Shown: positions 42,740-54,300 of the stretch, piece after piece
Position numbering within the stretch: the first letter of the stretch is position 1
Layout of the letters: every line of letters starts with the position of its first letter
Assembly (NCBI GenBank): GCA_963170055.1
Contig: CAUJGJ010000288.1
Coordinates: 2,501-66,500 of the forward strand
Direction: 5' to 3'
Source of the DNA: Halisarca cf. caerulea
Lineage: Eukaryota > Porifera > Demospongiae > Chondrillida > Halisarcidae
DNA: 64,000 bases
Position numbers and translations under genes: made by a program
The notes under the pieces: generated by a model
Databases searched by the model: none
Told to the model about the DNA's origin: nothing
What the model saw: only the letters and a program-made list of their open reading frames with translations

Positions 42740-43390
42740 CTAGCTATAAGTTTGGGGTGTGTATCTGTGTGTTGTTCTGATGTTCTGTGCTAGTGGTGGT
42801 GCTTGCTGTGTGTGCAGTGGGTAGTGGGGATGGTGCATGTGTGTCTGGTTGTGCAGCATGGTGTGGGTACTGTAGAACATGTGGTGTGTACTAATGTATT
42901 GCGTGTGGAGTGTAAAATGGTGTAGGGTATGAAGCATATTGTGGCATAGGTGGAGGGTGTGTCGGGAATGGTAGTGGCTGTGCATGGTGTGGAGGTGCGG
43001 ATGGCTGAGGGATTGTGGCTGGCGTCTGGGGTGATGTGCTGGGATCGCAGGAGTTGTGGTTGTCTTGGACACTGAGTGTCCATCCTCCTGCCTTTGTGCA
43101 CTTTCCACCTACAAGGGTAGTATTCAGTTGTATATATAGGCTTTACCATACACAAGCTTACTATGTACTTTAGTTCCTTTCTGTTGAGGTGCGAAAAGTT
43201 ACATCTGTGCTTCTTCTTACACCCATTTGTGATGTTAAAGAATTTACACAATTTAGTATTAGTAGACTTTTCTATCGGAAAGGGCCAAACATCATAAATG
43301 TACATACATAATACCAGAACATTTGAAATGCGAGGTGTACTTACTTTGCTGTTTAGGCTTGCTAGCTTTGTAAAAATAATTCATAGGCAT
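42740..43390 (-). CDS. Small CCCH zinc-finger protein (3 exons, about 174 aa)
   Basis: Exons in transcript order: 43345-43390, 43162-43271, 42740-43108; the phases agree and the total is 175 codons. The N-terminus is short and basic (MPMNYFYKASKPKQQKKS). Exon 2 encodes one clean CCCH finger: CKFFNITNGCKKKHRCNFSH, i.e. C-x8-C-x5-C-x3-H, the RNA-binding type. Exon 3 encodes a His/Thr-rich low-complexity tail (LHTMHSHYHSRHTLHL and similar). Another frame of exon 3 is Pro-rich (PPHHAQPLPFPTHPPPMPQY) and could be the real one if the donor differs; the phase favours the His-rich reading. The start codon lies at the edge of a transposon-like element and beside a 20-bp poly-G run, so expression is uncertain. 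The family member is not identified. Confidence 0.5.
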
Positions 43391-44313
43391 AGGAAGATGT
43401 TTTGAATTGGGGGGGGGGGGGGGGGGGGGGGCGAGCAATGAACATCACGTAACATGAATCCTTTCCGTGTGCATATAAACAGAATATGTTTTTGCATAAC
43501 TAGCGTAAGTGGTGCACAATGCCGACATAACAGTAGGGTTTCTACAGTACATTCATTATCTTCCCAGCTTGAGGATACATACAATATTGTTTCTTTCAAC
43601 TTTGGAGGAATGTTCAGTTCAATTCAGTTAAATTCTCATTTAGACTGGAGATCATCTGATGCCACTAGCCCAATGGGTAACTATGTAGGATCCCAATGAC
43701 AAAGAGAGTGAGATGCAATACAAAACATAAACAGTAAATAAACAGTAAAATATGCACATGCATAAGCTACTGGACCAAAACACTAAACCAAGCACACACA
43801 TAAAGGAAAATACTGGGCCAGACACTAAAAACATGCATGCACAGGTGTAGAGGACAGTTCTATACTTTACACTACCTGTAGAATACACTAACTACTGCTA
43901 CACTAATTGAATTCGAAGACTTGCATGCAGTGTACTTGTTTTGAAGAACCATAGGCAAAGACCAGCTGACAAACAAATCTACCAGTCACTTCTTACAGGC
44001 AGGCAACGGCAAAACCGCGCTATATAAGATTGCGCAATAATTTGCAAATGGCGGCTTGCTATAGGTAGCGTTGTAAAGTCAATTTTATTGTTTAAAACTT
44101 CCTCTTTGTAGCAAATTTTACAATAAAACTTACTTTCTGTTGAAAGATGATATGTTTACACTTTTAAATGTGGGTTTTAGGTTACATAGCAGATTTCTTG
44201 ATTATTTTAAAAATGAAGATGTACATCTCTTTGGGGGGGGGGCAATGCCCCCCCCCCCCCCACCTGAGAGTCAGGGGGGGCAAGTGCCCCCCCTGCCCCC
44301 CCGGTTCCTATGC
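43383..44313. mobile_element. Transposon-like element with GCATAGGAA ends and G/C homopolymers
   Basis: The left border CATAGGCATAGGAAG with a poly-G run, and the right border CCCCGGTTCCTATGCTTATG, are inverted relatives. Paired G8/C14 and G7/C7 tracts near 44225-44300 could form a strong stem. Interior non-coding. Superfamily not assigned; no target duplication seen. Confidence 0.45.
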
Positions 44314-44814
44314 TTATGTAATTATTGACAAACTGAAAACCCTTGCCAGACATCCTTAGACTACAATACTCTGAATGCCATGGCCACTTAGCTGTCCAGC
44401 TTTAAATATGTGCATGGATTGCATGGCTGGGGGTTCTGTGGAGGTATGATTTTGATGAATTGTTTACCATCTGTTTAGGCTAGGCAATGCTATTAGAGCT
44501 TGGGACTGTATGGTGCTTATGAGAAATTATTTGTGCAGGAACTCTGCAACTGCCATGTTACTTTGATAAGGGGCAAGGAGAAACGGCGGAAACAGCGGAA
44601 ACAGTGGAAATGCTCTCAGTAAGCATTTGCCATATATTGTTTGACCCCACCCACATGCCCACATGTATCTACATACTACACAGTCTCACCTAGTGATTAT
44701 CACTGTAAATAGTTTAGGTGAAAGTGATGTATACACAATTGGCCAAAAGAACATAAACATTTTACAGTTAATTGTATTTAATGCAAACATATGCAAAATA
44801 TGAGCCATGTGTAC
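44314..44814. other. Spacer without recognised gene
   Basis: About 500 bp between the element and the CA tract. It contains a short GGCGGAAACAGCGGAAACAG repeat near 44585. Nothing else seen. Confidence 0.55.
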
Positions 44815-44872
44815 ACTTGCACACACACCCACACCCACACAACACACACAACACACGCACACATGCACACAG

Positions 44873-44904
<32 letters not shown>

Positions 44905-44912
44905 ACACACGT
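44815..44912 (+). repeat. (CA)n microsatellite
   Basis: CA-rich tract bordering the 63-bp satellite on its left side. Confidence 0.93.
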
Positions 44913-45297
44913 ACATGGCTTCCTGCATCAAATAAAAAACTTCCTGTGAAAAAATTTTCAAGTTCTGATGTGGCCACATGGCTTCCCGCATCAAGGTGAA
45001 TACTTGCTGTGGAAAAGATTTCAATTTATGATTTGACCATATTATCTCTACCCGCATCAAAGGAACAACTTTCTGTGATAAAAATTTCAATTTCCGACAT
45101 GGAAAATAGCTTCCTGCATAAAGACAAAACTTCCTGTCCAAAAATTTCAATTTCCCACTTAACAACATGGCTTCCCGCATCAAAGGGAACACTTCCTGTG
45201 TTAAAAATTTCACTATCCCACGCCACCACATGGATTCCCACTTCAAAGGGAACACTTCCTGTGGTGGTTATAGAAATTCTTCGACATGCTAGATCGA

Positions 45298-45410
45298 TTA
45301 GGATAAGTTTTAACTTTGGACAGATATCGCATGTCACAATTTTTATCAACAATCATTCAATTGTACAACATTTCGCCCACTTGGGCTTCTTCAGGTTAAA
45401 ACTTATCCTA
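45298..45410. mobile_element. 113-bp palindromic MITE inside the 63-bp satellite
   Basis: Arms TAGGATAAGTTTTAAC and GTTAAAACTTATCCTA are perfect inverted repeats interrupting a satellite unit. The minus strand carries CCTGAAGAAGCCCAAGTGGG then CGAAATG, a hairpin with a GAAA-type flank. Confidence 0.8.
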
Positions 45411-48400
45411 ACTTCCTGTGGTGAACATTTCAATTTCCCACACCTCCATATGGTTTCCTGCATCAAAGGGAAGACTTCCTGAGGGAAAAATTCCAATTTC
45501 CCACGCCTCTACGTGGTTTCCCGCATTAAAGTAAAAACTTCCGGGTTGAAAATTTCAATTTCCCATGACACCTTATAGCTTCCTGCATCAAAGTGAACAC
45601 TTCCTGTGGTGAAAATTTAAATTTCCAACGCCTCCACATGGTTTCCCGCATAAAGAGGAAAACTTCCATGATGGAAATTTTAATTTCCAACGCCTCCACG
45701 TGGCTTCCCACATCAAAGTAAACACTTCCTGTGGTGAACATTTCAATTTCCAATGCCTCCTGATGGCTTTCCGCATAAAGGGAACACTTCCTATGGTTAA
45801 AATTTCAATTTCCCATGCCTTAACAAGGTTTCCCGCATCAAAGGGAACACATCCTCAGGTGAAAATTTACATTTCCCACGCCACCACATGGCTTCCCGCA
45901 TCAAAGGGAACACATCCTGGGGTGAAACTTTACATTTCCCACGCCTCCACATGGCTTCCCGCATTAAAGGGAACACATCATCAACTGAAACTTTACATTT
46001 CCCATGCCACCACATGGCTTCCCGCATCAAAAGGAACACATCCTCAGGTGAAAATTTACATTTCCCACGCCACCACATGGCTTCCCGCATCAAATGGAAC
46101 ACATCCTGAGGTGAAAATTAAAATTTCCCACGCCACCACATGGCTTACCGCATCAAAGGGAACACATCCTGAGGTGAAAGTTTACATTTTCCACACCACC
46201 ACATGGCTTCTCGCATCAAAGGGAACACATCCTGAGGTGAAAATTTACATGTCCCACGCCACCGCATGACATCCCGCATCAAAGTGAACACATCCTCAGG
46301 TGAAACTTTACATTTCCCACGCCACCACATGGCTTACCGCATCAAAGGGAACACATCCTGAGGTGAAAATTTACTTTTCCCATGCCACCACATGGCTTCC
46401 CGCATCAAAGGGAACAAATCCTTAAGTGAAAATTTACATTTCCCACGCCTCCACATGCCTTCCCGCATAAATGGGAACACATCCTGAAGTGAAAATTTGC
46501 TTTTTCCACGCAACCACATGGCTTCCCCAATCAAAAGGAACACATAATGAGGTGAAAATTTTCATTTCCCACGCTACCACATGGCATCCCGCATCAAAGG
46601 GAACACATCCTGAGGTGAAAATTTACATTTCCCACGCATCACATGGCTTCCCGCATCAAAGGGAATAAATCCTGAAGTGAAAATTTACATTTGCCACGCT
46701 ACAACATGGCTTCCCCCATCAAAGGGAACACATCCTGAGGTGAAAATTTACATTTCCCACGCCACCACAAGGCTTCCTGCATCAAAGGGAAAACATCTTC
46801 ATGTGAAAATTTACATTACCCACGCCACCACAAGGCTTCTCGCATCAAAGGGAACACATCCTTAAGTGAAAATTTACATTTCCCACTCCACCACATGGCT
46901 TCCCTCATCAAAGGGAACACATCCTGAGGTGAAAATTTACATTTCCCACACCACCACATGGCTTCCCGCATCAAAGGGAACACATCCTGAGATGAAAATT
47001 TAAATTTCCCACGCTACCACATGGCTTCCCGCATAAAAGGGAAAACAACCTGAGGTGAAACTTTACATTTCCCACTCCACCACATGGCTTCCCTCATCAA
47101 AGGGAACACATCCTGAGGTGAAAAATTACATTTCCCACACCACCACATGGCTTCCCGCATTAAAGGGAACACATCCTGAGATGAAAATTTACATTTCCCA
47201 CGCTACCACATGGCTTCCCGCATAAAAGGGAAAACAACCTGAGGTGAAAATTTACATTTCCCACGCCACCACAAGGCTTCCCGCATCAAAGGGAACACAT
47301 CTTCATGTGAAAATTTACATTTCCCACGCATCATATGGCTTCCAGCTTCAAAGGGAACGCATTCTGAGGTGAAAATTTACTTTTCCCACGCCACCACATG
47401 GCTTCCCACATCAAAGGGAACACATCCTTAAGTGAAAATTTACATTTCCCACGCCAAAACATGGCTTCTCACATCAAAGGGAACTCATCCTGAGAATAAA
47501 ATTTATATTTGCCCCGCCTCCACATGGCTTCCCGCATCAAAGGGAACTCATCCTGAAGTGAAAATTAACATTTCCCACGCCACCACATGGCTTCCCGCAT
47601 CAAAGGGAACACATAATGATTTGGAAATTTTCATTTCCCACGCCACCACATGGCTTCCCGCATTAAAGGGAACACATCCTGAGGTGAAAATTTACATTTC
47701 CCACGCATCACATGGCTTCCCGCATCAAAGGGAATAAATCCTGAAGTGAAAATTTACATTTGCCACGCTACAACATGGCTTCCCCCATCAAAGGGAACAC
47801 ATCCTGAGGTGAAAATTTACATTTCCCACGCCACCACAAGGCTTCCTGCATCAAAGGGAAAACATCTTCATGTGAAAATTTACATTACCCACGCCACCAC
47901 AAGGCTTCTCGCATCAAAGGGAACACATCCTTAAGTGAAAATTTACATTTCCCACTCCACCACATGGCTTCCCTCATCAAAGGGAACACATCCTGAGGTG
48001 AAAATTTACATTTCCCACACCACCACATGGCTTCCCGCATCAAAGGGAACACATCCTGAGATGAAAATTTAAATTTCCCACGCTACCACATGGCTTCCCG
48101 CATAAAAGGGAAAACAACCTGAGGTGAAACTTTACATTTCCCACTCCACCACATGGCTTCCCTCATCAAAGGGAACACATCCTGAGGTGAAAAATTACAT
48201 TTCCCACACCACCACATGGCTTCCCGCATAAAAGGGAAAACAACCTGAGGTGAAAATTTACATTTCCCACGCCACCACAAGGCTTCCCGCATCAAAGGGA
48301 ACACATCTTCATGTGAAAATTTACATTTCCCACGCATCATATGGCTTCCAGCTTTAAAGGGAACGCATTCTGAGGTGAAAATTTACTTTTCCCACGCCAC

Positions 48401-49312
48401 CACATGGCTTCCCACATTAAAGGGAACACATCCTTAAGTGAAAATTTACATTTCCCACGCCAAAACATGGCTTCTCACATCAAAGGGAACTCATCCTGAG
48501 GTTAAAATTTATATTTGCCCCGCCTCCACATGGCTTCCCGCATCAAAGGGAACTCATCCTGAAGTGAAAATTAACATTTCCCACGCCACCACATGGCTTC
48601 CCGCATCAAAGGGAACACATAATGATTTGGAAATTTTCATTTCCCACGCCACCACATGGCTTCCCGCATTAAAGGGAACACATCCTGAGGTGAAAATTTT
48701 TATTTCCCACGCCACCACATGGCTTCCCTCATCAAAGGGAACACATCCTGAGGTTAAAATTTACATTTCCCACGCCACCACATGGCTTCCCGCATTAAAG
48801 GGAACACATCCTGAGATGAAAATTTAAATTTCCCACACCACCACATGACTTCCCGCATAAAAGGGAAAACATCCTTAAGTGAAAATTTACATTTCCCACG
48901 CCACCACAAGGCTTCCCGCATCAAAGGGAACACATCTTCATGTGAAAATTTACATTTCCCACGCATCATATGGCTTCCAGCTTCAAAGGGAACGCATCCT
49001 GAGGTGAAAATTTGCTTTTCCCACGACACCACATGGCTTCCCGCATCAAAGGGATAACATCCTTAAGTGAAAATTTACATTTCCCACTCCACCACATGGC
49101 TTCCCTCATCAAAGTAAACATATCCTGAGGTGAAAATTTACTTTTCCCACGCCACCACATGGCATCCCGCACCAAAGGGAACACATCCTTAAGTGAAAAT
49201 TTACATTTCCCACGCAACCACATTGCTTCCCGCATCAAAGGGAACACATCTTCAGGTGAAAATTTACATTTCCCACGCCACCACATGGATTCCCGCATCA
49301 AAGAGAACACAC

Positions 49313-50196
49313 GCAGGTAAGTTATGTCCAGATTTGCCATAAAACAAAATGGCGGCCGCTTTCGAATGTCTCGAATTCAAGGCCTTGTTTTAACTTTTTG
49401 TAGATGCTAAGCCCCAAAAACAGCACAAACAGAGAGTATAACCTTCATATGTTATGCATATGTACATAAAGCAACCAACAATGTTCTGAAATTTCGGTAT
49501 GACTGATTTTCCGTCACCATATAAAAATAGTAAAGATTCAAAAATGCAGTCGAGAAAATCTCCGAGTTTGAGCACACAAGTCAATTCACAAGACTCAACA
49601 TGTCCTTATCTTACTTTTCTGGTTATGGGAGAGCGATAGTCCATCCCTCCGCTGTTATGTCTACGGATTTCTGCTTTAAAAGTACGGTAGTAACAGCAAA
49701 CGGCTTGACATAAACTGAACGGAAAGAGCTATATACAGTCGCCCCATAACCAGCATTTGAAGTTTGGTCATTAAGGGATAATCTGACGTAGTTTCAAACA
49801 TACAGACCAAAGTTTGCTCGACTGCGTTTTTGGACATAACTTTCTTATGGACAAGAGTTCTTCTCTAGCCTTGGTCACATGTTCATCACGTGTTCTCGAG
49901 TGTAGAGAGGCTAATTTATACGCAGTACATACGATCATAACTTCGAAGGCAAGTCAGAACTTTCGAAGCTCGATCGCTCGCAAATTTGCAAGTTAAGAGT
50001 TTACTACCATCCATTTGCTAACTTGGTCGGCCAGAATCCCTTCTATTGATGGTGCAACCATTCAAATCTTGAATATTAGCGAGATGGTCACACGGTAAGA
50101 ACGTGATAATTTGTATTGGGCGTGACGATGTAATTGCATACCTGTCAAAACCACAAGACACCCTTTGTAACCACGAATCTGACATAACCTACCTGC
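49313..50196. mobile_element. 884-bp inverted-repeat element inside the 63-bp satellite
   Basis: The ends GCAGGTAAGTTATGTCCAG and CTGACATAACCTACCTGC are inverted and interrupt the satellite. The interior is unique sequence without satellite units. It contains a CACGTG (about 49887) and internal inverted segments, for example GACTGCGTTTTTGGACATAA against earlier TGCAGTCGAG. No transposase frame longer than 65 codons. Confidence 0.75.
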
Positions 50197-51348
50197 GCAT
50201 CCTGAGATGAAAGTTTACATTTCCCATGCCACCACAAGGCTTCCCGCATCAAAGGGAACACATCCTTAAGTGAAAATTTACATTTCCCACTCCACCACAT
50301 GGCTTCCCGCATCAAAGGGAACACATCCTGAGATTAAAATTTACTTTTGCCACGCCACCACATGGCATCCCTCATCAAAGGGAACACATCCTCAAAGGTG
50401 AAAATTTACATTTCCCACGCCACCACATGGCTTCCCGCATAAAAGGGAAAACATCCTCAGGTAAAAATTTACATTTCCCACGCAACCACAAGGCTTCCCG
50501 CATTAAGGGAAAACATCTTCATGTGAAAATTTACATTTCCCACGCATCATATGGCTTCCAGCATCAAAGGGAACGCATCCTTTGGTGAAAATTTTCATTT
50601 CCCACGCCACCACATGCTTTCCCGCATCAAAGGGAACACATCCTGAGAAGAAAATTTACATTTCCCATGCCACCACAAGGATTCCCGCATCAAAGCTAAA
50701 AAATCTTCAGGTGACAATTTACCATTATTTGGCATTAGCACAACGCACATTCCCAGTGGACACACACAAAGTTTCTGAAGTGCTGTGGGCGTATTTGTGT
50801 ATTGTTGGATATGCTGGTGCTAATACCGATATTTGGCACTAGCACCACGCACATTCCCAGTGGACACACATGAAGTTTGCCAACTGCTGTGGGCGTATTT
50901 GTGTAGTGTTGGATTACTGGTGCTAATACCAATATTTAGCACTAGTACCACGCACATTCCCAGTGGACACACATGAAGTTTCAAAAGTGCTGTGGGCGTG
51001 TTTGTGTAGTGTTGGATATGCTGGTGCTAATACCAATATTTGGCACTAGCACCACACATTCCCTGTGGACACACATGAAGTTTATGAACTGCTGTGGGCA
51101 TATTTGTGTAGTGTTGGATATGCTGGTGCTAATACCGATATTTGGCACTAGCACCACGCACATTCCCAGTGGACACACATGAAGTTTGCCAACTGCTGTG
51201 GGCGTATTTGTGTAGTGTTGGATTACTGGTGCTAATACCAATATTTGGCACTAGTACCACGCACATTCCCAGTGGACACACATGAAGTTTCTGAAGTGCT
51301 GTGGGCGTATTTGTTTAGTGTTGAATATGCAGGTGTTAATACAAATAT

Positions 51349-54300
51349 TTGGCACTAACACCACGCACATTCACGGTGGAAACACAAAAAGTTTCTGAAG
51401 ATCTGTGGGCGTATTTGTGTAGTGTTGGATATACTGGTGCTAATACCAATATTTTTTACAAGCACCACGCACATTCCCACTTGACACACCTGAAGTTTCT
51501 GAAGTGCTGTGGGCGTTTTTGTGTAGTGTTGGATATGCTGGTGCTAATACCAATATTTGGCACTAGCACAACGCACATTCCCAGTGGACACATGAAATTT
51601 CTGAAGTGCTGTGGGCGTATTTGTGTAGTGTTGGATATGCTGGTGCTAATACCAATATTTGCCACTACCACCACGCACATTGCCAGTGGACACACATGTA
51701 GTTTCTGAAGTTTTGTGGGCGTATTTGTGTAGTGTTGGATATGCTGGTGCTAATACCAATATTTGTCACTAGCACCATGCACATTCCCTGTGGACACACA
51801 TGTAGTTTCTAAAGTGTTGTGGGCGTATTTGTGTAGTGTTGAATATGGTGGTGCTAATACCAATATTTATCACAAGCACCACGCACATTCCCAGTGGACA
51901 CACATGAAGTTTCAAAAGTGCTGTGGGCGTGTTTGGGTAGTGTTGGATATGCTGGTGCTAATACCAATATTTGGCACTAGCACCACACATTCCCTGTGGA
52001 CACACATGAAGTTTATGAACTGCTGTGGGCATATTTGTGTAGTGTTGGATATGCTGGTGCTAATACCGATATTTGGCACTAGCACCACGCACATTCCCAG
52101 TGGACACACATGAAGTTTGCCAACTGCTGTGGGCGTATTTGTGTAGTGTTGGATTACTGGTGCTAATACCAATATTTGGCACTAGTACCACGCACATTCC
52201 CAGTGGACAAACATGAAGTTTCTGAAGTGCTGTGGGCGTATTTGTTTAGTGTTGAATATGCAGGTGTTAATACAAATATTTGGCACTAACACCACGCACA
52301 TTCAGGGTGGAAACACAAAAAGTTTCTGAAGATCTGTGGGCGTATTTGTGTAGTGTTGGATTACTGGTGCTAATACCAATATTTGGCACTAGTACCACGC
52401 ACATTCCCAGTGGACAAACATGAAGTTTCTGAAGTGCTGTGGGCGTATTTGTTTAGTGTTGAATATGCAGGTGTTAATACAAATATTTGGCACTAACACC
52501 ACGCACATTCAGGGTGGAAACACAAAAAGTTTCTGAAGATCTGTGGGCGTATTTGTGTAGTGTTGGATATACTGGTGCTAATACCAATATTTTTTACAAG
52601 CACCACGCACATTCCCACTTGACACACCTGAAGTTTCTGAAGTGCTGTGGGCGTTTTTGTGTAGTGTTGGATATGCTGGTGCTAATACCAATATTTGGCA
52701 CTAGCACAACGCACATTCCCAGTGGACACATGAAATTTCTGAAGTGCTGTGGGCGTATTTGTGTAGTGTTGGATATGCTGGTGCTAATACCAATATTTGC
52801 CACTACCACCACGCACATTGCCAGTGGACACACATGTAGTTTCTGAAGTTTTGTGGGCGTATTTGTGTAGTGTTGGATATGCTGGTGCTAATACCAATAT
52901 TTGGCACTAGCACAACGCACATTCCCAGTGGACACATGAAATTTCTGAAGTGCTGTGGGCGTATTTGTGTAGTGTTGGATATGCTGGTGCTAATACCAAT
53001 ATTTGCCACTACCACCACGCACATTGCCAGTGGACACACATGTAGTTTCTGAAGTTTTGTGGGCGTATTTGTGTAGTGTTGGATATGCTGGTGCTAATAC
53101 CAATATTTGTCACTAGCACCATGCACATTCCCTGTGGACACACATGTAGTTTCTAAAGTGTTGTGGGCGTATTTGTGTAGTGTTGAATATGGTGGTGCTA
53201 ATACCAATATTTATCACAAGCACCACGCACATTCCCAGTGGACACACATGAAGTTTCAAAAGTGCTGTGGGCGTGTTTGGGTAGTGTTGGATATGCTGGT
53301 GCTAATACCAATATTTGGCACTAGCACCACACATTCCCTGTGGACACACATGAAGTTTATGAACTGCTGTGGGCATATTTGTGTAGTGTTGGATATGCTG
53401 GTGCTAATACCGATATTTGGCACTAGCACCACGCACATTCCCAGTGGACACACATGAAGTTTGCCAACTGCTGTGGGCGTATTTGTGTAGTGTTGGATTA
53501 CTGGTGCTAATACCAATATTTGGCACTAGTACCACGCACATTCCCAGTGGACAAACATGAAGTTTCTGAAGTGCTGTGGGCGTATTTGTTTAGTGTTGAA
53601 TATGCAGGTGTTAATACAAATATTTGGCACTAACACCACGCACATTCAGGGTGGAAACACAAAAAGTTTCTGAAGATCTGTGGGCGTATTTGTGTAGTGT
53701 TGGATTACTGGTGCTAATACCAATATTTGGCACTAGTACCACGCACATTCCCAGTGGACAAACATGAAGTTTCTGAAGTGCTGTGGGCGTATTTGTTTAG
53801 TGTTGAATATGCAGGTGTTAATACAAATATTTGGCACTAACACCACGCACATTCAGGGTGGAAACACAAAAAGTTTCTGAAGATCTGTGGGCGTATTTGT
53901 GTAGTGTTGGATATACTGGTGCTAATACCAATATTTTTTACAAGCACCACGCACATTCCCACTTGACACACCTGAAGTTTCTGAAGTGCTGTGGGCGTTT
54001 TTGTGTAGTGTTGGATATGCTGGTGCTAATACCAATATTTGGCACTAGCACAACGCACATTCCCAGTGGACACATGAAATTTCTGAAGTGCTGTGGGCGT
54101 ATTTGTGTAGTGTTGGATATGCTGGTGCTAATACCAATATTTGCCACTACCACCACGCACATTGCCAGTGGACACACATGTAGTTTCTGAAGTTTTGTGG
54201 GCGTATTTGTGTAGTGTTGGATATGCTGGTGCTAATACCAATATTTGTCACTAGCACCATGCACATTCCCTGTGGACACACATGTAGTTTCTAAAGTGTT

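Larger units (their letters stand above)
44915..50728 (+). repeat. 63-bp tandem satellite
   Basis: About 75 copies of a 63-bp unit (CACCACATGGCTTCCCGCAT, then CAAAGGGAACACATCCTGAG, then GTGAAAATTTACATTTCCCA). The leftmost copies (to about 45800) are the most diverged; the centre is homogeneous. Because 63 is 21 codons, long frames occur on both strands, but start, stop and splice features are absent. A higher-order duplication places 46600-47430 again at about 47670-48440. Confidence 0.96.

Noticed and set aside
45700..46269. 189-codon plus-strand frame (and long minus-strand frames) in the 63-bp repeat
   Set aside because: The unit is a multiple of 3, so frames stay open by arithmetic. Both strands are equally open, neighbouring units have stops, and no promoter or splice context is seen.
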